DNA of 15,873 bases from Bacteroidales bacterium (GTDB taxonomy: Bacteria > Bacteroidota > Bacteroidia > Bacteroidales > UBA7960): contig SKTA01000157.1 of the NCBI GenBank assembly GCA_007122745.1, positions 1-15,873 of the forward strand, in the 5' to 3' direction. The position numbers and the translations under genes were made by a program. Under the pieces are notes generated by a model. The model saw only the letters and a list, made by a program, of their open reading frames with translations. It was not told the origin of the DNA and ran no database searches. Positions 1 through 6,529 of this stretch are shown in pieces (the first letter of the stretch is position 1; each line of letters begins with the position of its first letter).

Positions 1-656
1 GTGATGACTTTATTGCGTTGGCAGATGGTCCGACACCCAAGCGTGTTCTGGGTATTCCAAAAGCATATTCTACACTCAACCAGGGTCGCTTCAGGGACGA
101 TATGGCTGAAATGCCTTTTGAGCAGCCATTTAACGAGAATGTGCCAACGCTGGAGGAGCTTACCAGAGCTTCCTTAAACGTTTTGAGCCAGAACAATGAG
201 GGGTTCTTTGTAATGGTTGAAGGGGGTGCCATTGACTGGGCGTCGCACGACAACCATATGGGACGAATGATTGAGGAACAATATGATTTCAATAACGCTA
301 TGCTGGCCGCCGCAGAGTGGGTGGAAACATATAGCAGCTGGGACGAAACATTGATCATCGTGACCAGCGATCATGAATGTGGCTACCTGACCGGTCCAAA
401 TCATCCCACACCTGTTAATGACTTTGTTGTGAACCGCGGACAGGGTCAACTTCCTAAATATCAGTGGAATTTTAGCACACACACCAATATGCTGGTGCCT
501 TTTTATGCCAAAGGGCCAGGGGTTGAGCTTTTTGAAACCTTTGCCGATGAAATTGATCCCGTTCACGGACCTTTCCTTCAGAATACTGAAATCGCACATT
601 CCATTTTCCTGATGTGGGGAAAGCCTGAAATTGAGGTGCACAGGCTTACACAGTAA
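1..656 (+). CDS. Alkaline phosphatase, C-terminal part (5' end outside window)
   Basis: The reading frame is open from base 3 and runs in from the left edge, so the gene start, signal peptide and nucleophilic serine are not visible. What remains is the C-terminal half of an alkaline phosphatase, a metal-dependent phosphomonoesterase normally exported to the periplasm or cell surface. The metal-site motifs appear in family order: VEGGAIDWASHDN (the Glu, Asp and His that match the E. coli PhoA ligand set E322/D327/H331), then IIVTSDHECG (the Asp-His pair matching D369/H370), then STHTN (the His matching H412). The stop is TAA at 654-656. The TTG at 18 is in frame but lies inside conserved sequence, so it is not a start. 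The next gene, sppA, converges on it. No regulatory information is available because the upstream region is missing. The family call is secure; substrate preference cannot be told. Confidence 0.9.
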   Translation, partial: DDFIALADGPTPKRVLGIPKAYSTLNQGRFRDDMAEMPFEQPFNENVPTLEELTRASLNVLSQNNEGFFVMVEGGAIDWASHDNHMGRMIEEQYDFNNAMLAAAEWVETYSSWDETLIIVTSDHECGYLTGPNHPTPVNDFVVNRGQGQLPKYQWNFSTHTNMLVPFYAKGPGVELFETFADEIDPVHGPFLQNTEIAHSIFLMWGKPEIEVHRLTQ

Positions 657-677
657 AGTTACGAGTTACGCGTTTTT

Positions 678-767
678 ATCCGTGTTCAATCCGCTGCATC
701 CGTGTCATTCGCGTGCAAACTTTTCAATGGAACGCAGATAACGCGGATGCGACAGATTAACACGGAT
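678..767. repeat. Large imperfect inverted repeat in the phosphatase-sppA gap
   Basis: The arm at 678-714 begins ATCCGTGTTCAATCCGC. The arm at 732-767, read on the other strand, begins ATCCGTGTTAATCTGTC. The arms match at 29 of 37 aligned positions with one gap, around a 17-nt loop. Both arms are built from short ATCCGTGTT/GCATCCG units, a kind of sequence I recall as common intergenic repeat material in Bacteroidota. The repeat sits between two convergent genes and could fold as a long hairpin, but there is no T-run to make it a classical terminator. A smaller imperfect hairpin lies at 844-869. I see no gene in the 657-893 gap. Confidence 0.6.
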
Positions 768-893
768 TTTGTATATCCCGGCACACCGGTCAATCCCTGT
801 GCCTGCAGGTGGAATAACCTCAGCCTCAATCTTAATCCCAAATCGTAAACGCTCGGGACTTCGCTTACGCTCAGCCTTGATCTTGTCCTTTAC

Positions 894-2666
894 CTACTCC
901 ATAACAATATCATACGGCAGGCGGGTCAGGATTCCTGTCATTTGCTCAACATCCTGAAGTGCCTGGTAATACTTATAGGCTTCTCCAAGTTCCTTTTTGA
1001 TGACGCGTGTTCTGACACCACCAAATTCCTCCATGAGCTGTGTCAGAAAGTCTTTTCTGACCGGGTACTCCTTGATGCGGTATTCTTCAAGTTCGGCAAG
1101 TTCGGCAGCTTTGTGGACAGCGGCATCAAGTCCGCCAAATTCATCAATCAGGCCGTTTTGTAGGGCTTCCACGCCGCTCCAGACACGACCGCGTCCAAGT
1201 TCATCCACCACGCTTACGGGAAGATTCCTCCCTTTTGCCACATGACCGATAAATGTGTCGTAGACTTGTCCGATCGACTCCTGAATGATTTGCCGTTCTG
1301 CATTGGTGAGGGGTCTTGATATGGAACCCAGATCAGCAAAGCGGTTGGTTTTTACATTGTCGAAAGTGATTCCAAGCTTATCGTTGAAGAATTCCTGCAT
1401 GTTGGGCACCATTCCAAAAACACCGATAGACCCTGTAATGGTGGTCGGATTAGCCATGATCCAATCGGCAGCACAAGCAATGTAGTAGCCTCCTGACGCC
1501 GCCACGTCGCCCATGGTGGCCACCACCGGTTTAACCTCTGAAGCCAGTTGTACCTCACGCAAGATCACATCGGAAGCCAATGCGCTACCGCCGGGTGAGT
1601 TGATCCGGAAAACAATGGCCTTGACGTTGTCGTCAAGTCGTGCCTCCCTGATGGCACCGGCAATGCGGTCGGAGCCAATGATGCTTTCACTGCCTTCTCC
1701 GGAAATGATGTTCCCTGTTGCATAAACAACGGCAATCCTGTCCCTTGTCCTTGGGATCTGCATGCTTTTCGGACGGGGGGCTTTGGCATACTTTTCAGGT
1801 GAAACCAGGTTAATAACATCATCTTCCCCTATTTCAAGTCGTTCGCGCAGCATGGCTTTGATCTCATCCCGGTGGGCGATGCCGTCAATCATGTCGTGGT
1901 CAACGGCCATTTGGGCATTCCGGGTTTTTAACCCATCAGCGACCTCTGTGAGATGGTTGATGGTCAACCCACGTGAGGTAGCAATGTCTCCCATAATGTT
2001 ATTCCAGATGGCACTGACATAGGAGAGGGTCTGCTCGCGGTTTTCCGGACTCATGTCTTCGCGGAATAAAGGCTCGAGTGCACTTTTAAAGTCGCCGTGT
2101 CTAATCACCTGAGGTTCGATTCCCAGTCTGTCAAGCATGTTTTTTAAGAAAAACAACTCTGCGTTTATCCCTCTGAAATCAATCACCCCTTCAGGGTGCA
2201 GATACATTTCATCTGCTACACTGCCCAGGTAATAGGCGTTTTGCATGTAAAACTCGCCATAGCTGATTATGAACTTCCCAGACTCCCGGAAGTCATCCAG
2301 TGCCTGACGAACTTCATGTAGTGTACTCCAACCGGCCGGAATGGCACTGACATCCAGAAAGATTCCTTTGATATTGTCGTCCTCCTTAGCCCTGCTGATC
2401 TGATCAAGAAGCTCATTTAAGCCGATCGCCTTGCTTAATGATAACGACATGAAATCAAACGAATCAAAAGGGTTGCGACCCCCTCTGTCGATAATTTCCG
2501 TTGTGAACGCAAGATGTAAAACGGAATTCTTTTCAATGGCGACCGTGTCGCGCCCCGCCATACTGGCAAATGCGGCAATCATGACAATGGTCATAAAAAA
2601 AACAAGCACCATTGTGAGAAAAAAACCCAGCATGGAGGCAAACATAAATTTGAAAAACTGTTTCAT
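894..2666 (-). CDS. sppA: Signal peptide peptidase SppA, long (67K) type
   Basis: This encodes a 590-residue membrane-anchored serine protease that degrades signal peptides left in the membrane. The N-terminus is one long hydrophobic segment (about residues 8-36) preceded by lysines, which anchors the enzyme with its catalytic part outside the cytoplasm. Two tandem S49 peptidase domains follow, the arrangement of the long E. coli-type enzymes rather than the short Bacillus type. The catalytic lysine is K194 in GDFKSALEPLFREDMS and the nucleophile is S391 in DVAASGGYYIA. These correspond to K209 and S409 of the E. coli enzyme, and both are present. The fold-conserved SPGGSALASDVI and TTITGSIGVFG segments are also intact. 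The start ATG at 2664-2666 leads directly into the membrane segment. A TATATTTG element at 2709-2716 on the minus strand lies a suitable distance upstream. The stop is TAG at 894-896. Confidence 0.95.
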   Translation of the reverse strand: MKQFFKFMFASMLGFFLTMVLVFFMTIVMIAAFASMAGRDTVAIEKNSVLHLAFTTEIIDRGGRNPFDSFDFMSLSLSKAIGLNELLDQISRAKEDDNIKGIFLDVSAIPAGWSTLHEVRQALDDFRESGKFIISYGEFYMQNAYYLGSVADEMYLHPEGVIDFRGINAELFFLKNMLDRLGIEPQVIRHGDFKSALEPLFREDMSPENREQTLSYVSAIWNNIMGDIATSRGLTINHLTEVADGLKTRNAQMAVDHDMIDGIAHRDEIKAMLRERLEIGEDDVINLVSPEKYAKAPRPKSMQIPRTRDRIAVVYATGNIISGEGSESIIGSDRIAGAIREARLDDNVKAIVFRINSPGGSALASDVILREVQLASEVKPVVATMGDVAASGGYYIACAADWIMANPTTITGSIGVFGMVPNMQEFFNDKLGITFDNVKTNRFADLGSISRPLTNAERQIIQESIGQVYDTFIGHVAKGRNLPVSVVDELGRGRVWSGVEALQNGLIDEFGGLDAAVHKAAELAELEEYRIKEYPVRKDFLTQLMEEFGGVRTRVIKKELGEAYKYYQALQDVEQMTGILTRLPYDIVME

Positions 2667-2708
2667 GGTTTATATTTTTAAATGGTGATAAAAATGAAAG
2701 CTAAAATA

Positions 2709-2716
2709 CAAATATA
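2709..2716 (-). promoter_or_regulatory. Candidate -7 element of the sppA promoter
   Basis: Read on the minus strand this is TATATTTG, an exact match to the Bacteroidota -7 consensus TAnnTTTG. It would put transcription start near 2703 and give sppA a leader of about 35 nt. I do not see a TTTG at the expected -33 position; a run of seven C (2729-2735) falls in the spacer instead. Confidence 0.45.
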
Positions 2717-2771
2717 TTACGAATCTTTCCCCCCCTTTTTATTTGTCTGCAATCAATTAAAAATTGTCCTG

Positions 2772-2779
2772 TATATTTG
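2772..2779 (+). promoter_or_regulatory. Candidate -7 element of the folK promoter
   Basis: TATATTTG matches TAnnTTTG. The only TTTG upstream (2742-2745) is 26 nt away, longer than the usual 19-21. If the element is used, transcription would begin about 5-10 nt before the folK ATG codons at 2791 and 2797, giving a very short leader. That makes the element doubtful, although it would exclude the TTG at 2764 as the folK start. Confidence 0.35.
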
Positions 2780-2790
2780 TTAGAAATTTA

Positions 2791-3312
2791 ATGATTATGC
2801 ACAAAGCATATGTTCTTTTGGGAGGGAATAAGGGAGATGTTCCTGCGATATTCAGGAGGGCTGTCAGTTTGATGCAGGATGCCGGGCTGCACATGAAAGC
2901 AGAGGGATCATTGTACAAAAGTGCTGCCTGGGGAGATGGGGTAGATGGCGTTTTTTACAACAAATTACTGATTTTGAGTATAAACCAGGAGCCCCGGGAG
3001 CTTTTGTCGGTCCTGCTCGACATTGAGTCAAGGCTGGGCAGAAGAAGACAGCCTGGGAGGGTTACCGATCGAGAGATTGATATCGACATTCTGATTATCG
3101 ATGACCATATTATATCTGAATCGGGGTTTTCTGTACCCCATCCGCGTTTGCACCTGCGGAGATTTGCTTTGGTTCCATTGTGTGAACTGGCCCCCGACCT
3201 GATCCATCCGGTCATGGGCAAAACCATGGAACAATTACTGCATGATACGCCAGATCGATTAATGGTCACAAAAGCAGAAACGGATAAGCATCCGGGTGTT
3301 TCACCAATATAA
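2791..3312 (+). CDS. folK: 2-amino-4-hydroxy-6-hydroxymethyldihydropteridine diphosphokinase
   Basis: HPPK transfers pyrophosphate from ATP to 6-hydroxymethyl-7,8-dihydropterin, the step before dihydropteroate synthase in folate synthesis. From the ATG at 2791 the protein has 173 residues, close to the family's usual 160-170. It opens with YVLLGGNKGD (the family's LGSNxGD strand-loop). It carries the signature RQPGRVTDREIDIDILIID, in which D97 and D99 are the expected magnesium-binding aspartates, followed by VPHPRLHLRRFALVPL with the conserved HPR at 117-119. The upstream TTG at 2764 would add nine residues with no family counterpart, so I prefer 2791, with 2797 an equal possibility. The kinase gene downstream begins 9 nt after the stop and is likely cotranscribed, a pairing I recall as common in Bacteroidota. 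Confidence 0.92.
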   Translation: MIMHKAYVLLGGNKGDVPAIFRRAVSLMQDAGLHMKAEGSLYKSAAWGDGVDGVFYNKLLILSINQEPRELLSVLLDIESRLGRRRQPGRVTDREIDIDILIIDDHIISESGFSVPHPRLHLRRFALVPLCELAPDLIHPVMGKTMEQLLHDTPDRLMVTKAETDKHPGVSPI

Positions 3313-3321
3313 TGATAACCT

Positions 3322-3960
3322 ATGCGCTACAATTACATTGCCATTGAAGGAAACATCGGAGCCGGAAAAACATCGCTTGCAACAAGAATTGCCAATCAGT
3401 TTAATGGCAAACTGATTCTTGAACAGTTTGAAGAGAACCCTTTTCTTGCAAAATTTTATGAGGATCAGGACAAGTATGCTTTTCCGCTTGAGCTTTCCTT
3501 TTTGGCCGACAGGTATCAGCAGCTCAAAACGGAACTTGCCCGGCAGGATCTTTTTTCGGATTTTACCATATCTGACTACTTTTTGAACAAATCTCTCATA
3601 TTTGCCCGAAAGACCCTAAAGGATGATGAATACCAGCTTTTCAGGACGCTGTTTAACATCATGAACGCCAATCTTCCCCGTCCTGATCTTCTTGTGCACT
3701 TATATGTAAAAACCAACAGGTTGCAACAAAACATCAGGCATCGCGGCCGGGAATATGAACAGCGTATTCCTGACGATTATCTTGAAAAGATCCAGGAAAG
3801 CTACTTCAATTATCTGAAGCAACAGCCTGAACTTCGTATTTTGCTTCTGGATGTCAATGCCATCGACTTTGTGGCTTACAATGACCATCTGAAAATGGTC
3901 CTGGACACGGTTAACAGGGATTATCCCCGTGGTATGACCAGCATTAGATTGTCACCCTAA
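3322..3960 (+). CDS. Deoxynucleoside kinase (dNK family)
   Basis: This is a 212-residue kinase of the deoxyadenosine/deoxyguanosine/thymidine-kinase-2-like family, which phosphorylates deoxynucleosides in salvage. A P-loop GNIGAGKT occupies residues 10-17. The LEQFEENPFLAKFY segment (33-46) matches the family's E-P-x-x-N-P-F-L substrate region. FLADRYQQ (60-67) follows, and RHRGREYEQRI (139-149) is the arginine-rich lid that closes over ATP phosphates. At the place where many relatives have a DRS/ERS motif this protein reads SDYFLNKS. Specificity (dA, dG or dC) cannot be read from sequence alone. The gene follows folK with a 9-nt gap and ends just before a strong hairpin terminator, so folK-dNK is probably a two-gene operon. 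Confidence 0.88.
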   Translation: MRYNYIAIEGNIGAGKTSLATRIANQFNGKLILEQFEENPFLAKFYEDQDKYAFPLELSFLADRYQQLKTELARQDLFSDFTISDYFLNKSLIFARKTLKDDEYQLFRTLFNIMNANLPRPDLLVHLYVKTNRLQQNIRHRGREYEQRIPDDYLEKIQESYFNYLKQQPELRILLLDVNAIDFVAYNDHLKMVLDTVNRDYPRGMTSIRLSP

Positions 3961-3961
3961 T

Positions 3962-3994
3962 AAAAAAGCCCGGTGCAACGCAGCGGGCTTTTTT
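3962..3994. terminator. Bidirectional intrinsic terminator between dNK and the OmpA/TPR lipoprotein gene
   Basis: AAAAAAGCCCG (3962-3972) pairs perfectly with CGGGCTTTTTT (3984-3994) around an 11-nt loop. The A-run and T-run make it function-like in both directions, which suits the convergent genes ending at 3960 (+) and 4014 (-). Confidence 0.9.
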
Positions 3995-4013
3995 ATTGTT
4001 TTAGGAGTTAGAT

Positions 4014-5735
4014 TTATCTAACGACATCCTGGAATTCACTTTGCCCAAAGAACTGAATAAATTCACGATCATTGGCAGCCATGTTTTTCAGGTTTGCATT
4101 GAATTCGATGGCATTTCTCAGGTTGTTGTACAATGCGGTTGCATCATTGTTTCTGGCTGCAATCACCGCTTTCAGGTAAGCGACCTGTCCACATGCGGGT
4201 GCGCAGTTCAAGGTGTTGATCGCAGCACTCTGGTTTTCTGACATCAGCTGTGCAAGTGCCAGATTGTAGCGGCAGGTATGGTCGGAGAATGACCTGAGTG
4301 CATCATTATAGTCGCCGCTTCTGATCTGCAGCACACCTATGTTGTAATTCACATCAATACCTTGAGCCCTTGCAGACTGGAACAATGATTTCGCGCTTTC
4401 GTCATCATATTGCCATGCGGCCACAACACCCAGGTTGTTTTGGACATGACCGTTGCCCGGAGCAAGTTGGTTGGCTCTTTCGAGGTAGGATGCAGCTTGT
4501 TCCACTTCATTCATTTCCAGAAGGATGGCGGCAGCATTGTTGAAGCCTTCATAACTATTTGGGAACAGTTCTGTAGCCGAACGATAAATCGCAAGTTGTG
4601 TTTGCTTGTTATCTGTAAGCGTAGCAGCAAAGTGCAATTCGTCCTGATCCAGTTCTGCAGGGTTGCTGACAGCGAGGTTTGCGATCTCCTCATCGGTTCT
4701 TTTGGGTTCGTATGCATGCACTGTGATTTCTGCACGACGGAGGGGTTCAAGGATCTTTTCAATTTCGGCATAGATAAGCGTCATGTCCTTGATCCTTCTT
4801 TCCCTTTCGGCTGGTGCGATCTGGGAGTTAATCACATTGGCAATGGTTTGTTTGTCGGGAAGGTCTGAAGTATTCAGTTTTGTCATGAATCCGTCAAAGT
4901 CTTCACCTTTGGCTGCAACCGTAAGCTCGGGCATTTCAACATCCTTCTGACGAAAAAGGTTCTTGATGTATCTTTCACCGGTTTCAGCACGATTTTCAGA
5001 AAGCTCCATATTGAATGCGATCTCACCCTCAGGGGAAGCCCATGCGTCTACCTCAACAGCTTTCAACTCCCAGCCTCTTTCGATAAATTCTGTAAGTTCA
5101 CTGATTCTGGCGCGTGCTTCTTCAGCGCGGTTTAGGTCAAGTCTCCAGTTCAGGTTGTGGCGCATGTAGGCGAAATAAACATTGGCTGTTTTTGAAACAA
5201 TAACCTCTTTCTCATACCTATGAGGTACGATGGAAACGAGATGGTCGTTTTTGATGAACTGTGAAGTGTTGATAATGCCGTCGGCAACTTTCCTTTCAGG
5301 AAGAATGGTTGCTCTCTCTTCACGTCCTTCGCGATAAAGTTTGGCGCGGATGTAAAGCTCAGAAGCAAGCATTTCCGGCTCAAAAGAGATCACATTGTTC
5401 AAACTGAAAGAACCCTGTTGATCACGGCTGATCATGTTGCCCGCAGTGGTTGTGTTGCTGCCGCGTAAAACAACAGTGCTAAGCTCTTTTTCGTTTCCTT
5501 CATATTTCAAAACCGGCGTGATCTCAACAACTGCATTGCGGTGAAAGTATCCTTCATCGACCGCGCCCTGAACATTAGCTGCTACCTGGCCGCCATGGTT
5601 TTCCAAAGGATTTGTCTCCGGGGTATACCTAATCCCCTCATCATAGTTATTGACCATTCTGTTTAAGCCGCAGCTGGCAAATAGCCCGGCTGAAATTAGC
5701 ACAATGGCTAACAGTTTAAAGTTAATGTTTTTCAT
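4014..5735 (-). CDS. Lipoprotein with OmpA-like domain and C-terminal TPR repeats
   Basis: The product has 573 residues and no specific name I can give it. Residues 1-21 are a lipoprotein signal peptide with lipobox LFASC; C22 would be the lipidated residue. Residues about 60-180 look beta-rich. Residues about 185-340 resemble an OmpA C-terminal domain: VDAWASPEGE (229-238) and NMELSENRAETGERYI (242-257) match the family's T-D-x-x-G and N-x-x-L-S-x-x-R-A core, and LRRAEITVHA (332-341) matches the closing R-R-V-E-I strand. The stretch between them is longer than usual. Residues about 365-555 are helical TPR-type repeats, for example YLERANQLAPGNGHVQNNLG. Inferred role: an outer-membrane lipoprotein that touches peptidoglycan and scaffolds a partner. 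Candidate promoter elements and palindromic sites lie at 5794-5830. It ends against the terminator at 3962-3994. Confidence 0.75.
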   Translation of the reverse strand: MKNINFKLLAIVLISAGLFASCGLNRMVNNYDEGIRYTPETNPLENHGGQVAANVQGAVDEGYFHRNAVVEITPVLKYEGNEKELSTVVLRGSNTTTAGNMISRDQQGSFSLNNVISFEPEMLASELYIRAKLYREGREERATILPERKVADGIINTSQFIKNDHLVSIVPHRYEKEVIVSKTANVYFAYMRHNLNWRLDLNRAEEARARISELTEFIERGWELKAVEVDAWASPEGEIAFNMELSENRAETGERYIKNLFRQKDVEMPELTVAAKGEDFDGFMTKLNTSDLPDKQTIANVINSQIAPAERERRIKDMTLIYAEIEKILEPLRRAEITVHAYEPKRTDEEIANLAVSNPAELDQDELHFAATLTDNKQTQLAIYRSATELFPNSYEGFNNAAAILLEMNEVEQAASYLERANQLAPGNGHVQNNLGVVAAWQYDDESAKSLFQSARAQGIDVNYNIGVLQIRSGDYNDALRSFSDHTCRYNLALAQLMSENQSAAINTLNCAPACGQVAYLKAVIAARNNDATALYNNLRNAIEFNANLKNMAANDREFIQFFGQSEFQDVVR

Positions 5736-5793
5736 ACGTTAGTTTTTTGTATTGGTTAATTCTGGTGCTTTGGATTAATCGTTTTCAATCAAA

Positions 5794-5813
5794 CAAAAAT
5801 ATGTACAAATATA
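5794..5813 (-). promoter_or_regulatory. Candidate promoter -7 elements for the OmpA/TPR lipoprotein gene
   Basis: Two matches to TAnnTTTG are present on the minus strand: TATTTTTG at 5794-5801 and TATATTTG at 5806-5813. Either gives a leader of roughly 50-70 nt to the ATG at 5735. A TTG on the minus strand (5828-5830) lies 14 nt upstream of the second element and 26 nt upstream of the first, so neither has ideal spacing. Confidence 0.4.
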
Positions 5814-5830
5814 TAAAAACTATTGTACAA
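5802..5830. promoter_or_regulatory. Paired TGTACA palindromes, possible operator
   Basis: TGTACA occurs at 5802-5807 and again at 5824-5829, with centres 22 bp apart, about two helical turns. The second copy sits in the 10-bp perfect palindrome ATTGTACAAT (5822-5831). Together TGTACAA and TTGTACA also form an inverted repeat with a 14-nt spacer. The sites flank and overlap the TATATTTG element of the minus-strand gene. A binding protein is inferred only. Confidence 0.35.
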
Positions 5831-5931
5831 TAACATTTGTAAGGGGAAAAATACTTTAACCTGTTTGCTTTTTAGGATTTTTTAAAAGATTTTTTAAACC
5901 ATCTATATATAATTAAATTTTGATCGCAGGT

Positions 5932-5962
5932 TTTGCGAGTTTCCAAAATAGTTTTATCTTTG
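5932..5962 (+). promoter_or_regulatory. Bacteroidota promoter for the tRNA-Glu/rpsT operon
   Basis: TTTG at 5932-5935, a 19-nt spacer, and TATCTTTG at 5955-5962 reproduce the Bacteroidota -33/-7 consensus in both boxes and spacing. Transcription would start near 5968, some 25 nt ahead of the first tRNA. The upstream sequence is AT-rich with a repeated A/T tract at 5876-5898. Confidence 0.8.
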
Positions 5963-5992
5963 CACTCGTTTTCGGAGATTCTGAAACCCAAA

Positions 5993-6064
5993 GGCCCGTT
6001 CGTCTAGGGGTTAGGACGCCAGGTTTTCATCCTGGTAACAGGGGTTCGATTCCCCTACGGGCTG
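5993..6064 (+). tRNA. tRNA-Glu (anticodon TTC), first copy
   Basis: A full cloverleaf can be drawn. The acceptor arm GGCCCGT (5993-5999) pairs with ACGGGCT (6057-6063), the first pair being G-U. The anticodon stem CCAGG/CCTGG encloses loop TTTTCAT with anticodon TTC. The T arm is GGGGTTCGATTCCCC. The discriminator base is G at 6064 and CCA is not encoded. It is the first gene after the promoter at 5932-5962 and is followed 36 nt later by rpsT, so it is probably cut out of a shared transcript. Confidence 0.95.
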
Positions 6065-6100
6065 CAAAACTAAAGGTTATACATTTTATTTTAAGCGATC

Positions 6101-6355
6101 ATGGCAAATCACAAATCGGCAAAGAAAAGAATCCGTTCCAATAATGCAAAAAGACTGAGGAACCGCTATTATGCCAAATCAACACGTACTGCGATCAAAC
6201 AATTGAGAAAGACGCAAAGCAAAGAGGAGGCACAAAAAAGCCTGCCCCGCGTTATTTCTCTGATTGACCGACTCGCAAAGAAAAATGCGATTCATAAGAA
6301 TAAGGCGGCTAACCTGAAGTCTAAGATGACAAAGCATGTTAATAAACTGCAATAA
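6101..6355 (+). CDS. rpsT: 30S ribosomal protein S20
   Basis: This encodes an 84-residue, strongly basic protein that begins MANHKSAKKRIRSN, the standard S20 N-terminus, and continues with the helical 16S-rRNA-binding body (RLRNRYYAKSTRTAIKQLR, then DRLAKKNAIHKNKAANLKSK). S20 is a primary binder in assembly of the small subunit body. Length and charge are normal for the family. The gene lies between two tRNA-Glu genes, 36 nt after the first and 13 nt before the second. It has no clear promoter of its own, so its mRNA is probably released by tRNA processing at both ends. An alternative upstream reading that overlaps the tRNA has no support. Confidence 0.97.
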   Translation: MANHKSAKKRIRSNNAKRLRNRYYAKSTRTAIKQLRKTQSKEEAQKSLPRVISLIDRLAKKNAIHKNKAANLKSKMTKHVNKLQ

Positions 6356-6368
6356 CATTTCTATTAAC

Positions 6369-6440
6369 GGCCCGTTCGTCTAGGGGTTAGGACGCCAGGT
6401 TTTCATCCTGGTAACAGGGGTTCGATTCCCCTACGGGCTA
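6369..6440 (+). tRNA. tRNA-Glu (anticodon TTC), second copy
   Basis: The 71-nt body is identical to the tRNA at 5993-6063, including the G1-U72 pair and anticodon TTC, but the discriminator is A (6440) instead of G. CCA is not encoded. Similarity stops exactly at the tRNA ends, so only the tRNA itself is duplicated or kept identical. It begins 13 nt after the rpsT stop and is followed at once by the terminator at 6443-6476. Confidence 0.95.
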
Positions 6441-6442
6441 CG

Positions 6443-6476
6443 AAAAAGACCTTTCGCTAAGAAAGGTCTTTTTTTT
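6443..6476 (+). terminator. Intrinsic terminator of the tRNA-Glu/rpsT operon
   Basis: AAAAAGACCTTTC (6443-6455) pairs perfectly with GAAAGGTCTTTTT (6461-6473) around a 5-nt loop, and the T-run continues to 6476. It begins two bases after the second tRNA. Confidence 0.93.
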
Positions 6477-6529
6477 GTTTGAAAATGCAAAAAAACACCT
6501 TAAATTGCAAAAATTTCAAACAAAACAAA

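Noticed and set aside
174..641. 155-codon minus-strand open frame across the phosphatase gene
   Set aside because: It lies entirely antisense to conserved phosphatase motifs and its translation has no recognisable family features.
844..869. Small palindrome CGTAAACG/CGCTTACG in the phosphatase-sppA gap as an operator
   Set aside because: It is imperfect, lies downstream of both neighbouring genes and has no promoter beside it.
769..957. 62-codon plus-strand frame in the phosphatase-sppA gap
   Set aside because: It runs through repeat DNA and into the antisense of sppA, and has no start context or family resemblance.
4410..4868. 152-codon plus-strand frame opposite the OmpA/TPR lipoprotein gene
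   Set aside because: It is antisense to a well-supported gene with a signal peptide and domains; its cysteine-rich translation looks like a shadow frame.
5993..6440. The two tRNA-Glu copies as direct repeats marking an integrated element with att sites
   Set aside because: Only rpsT, a core ribosomal gene, lies between them. There is no integrase, and the identity stops at the tRNA ends rather than covering a partial tRNA 3' end as in att sites.
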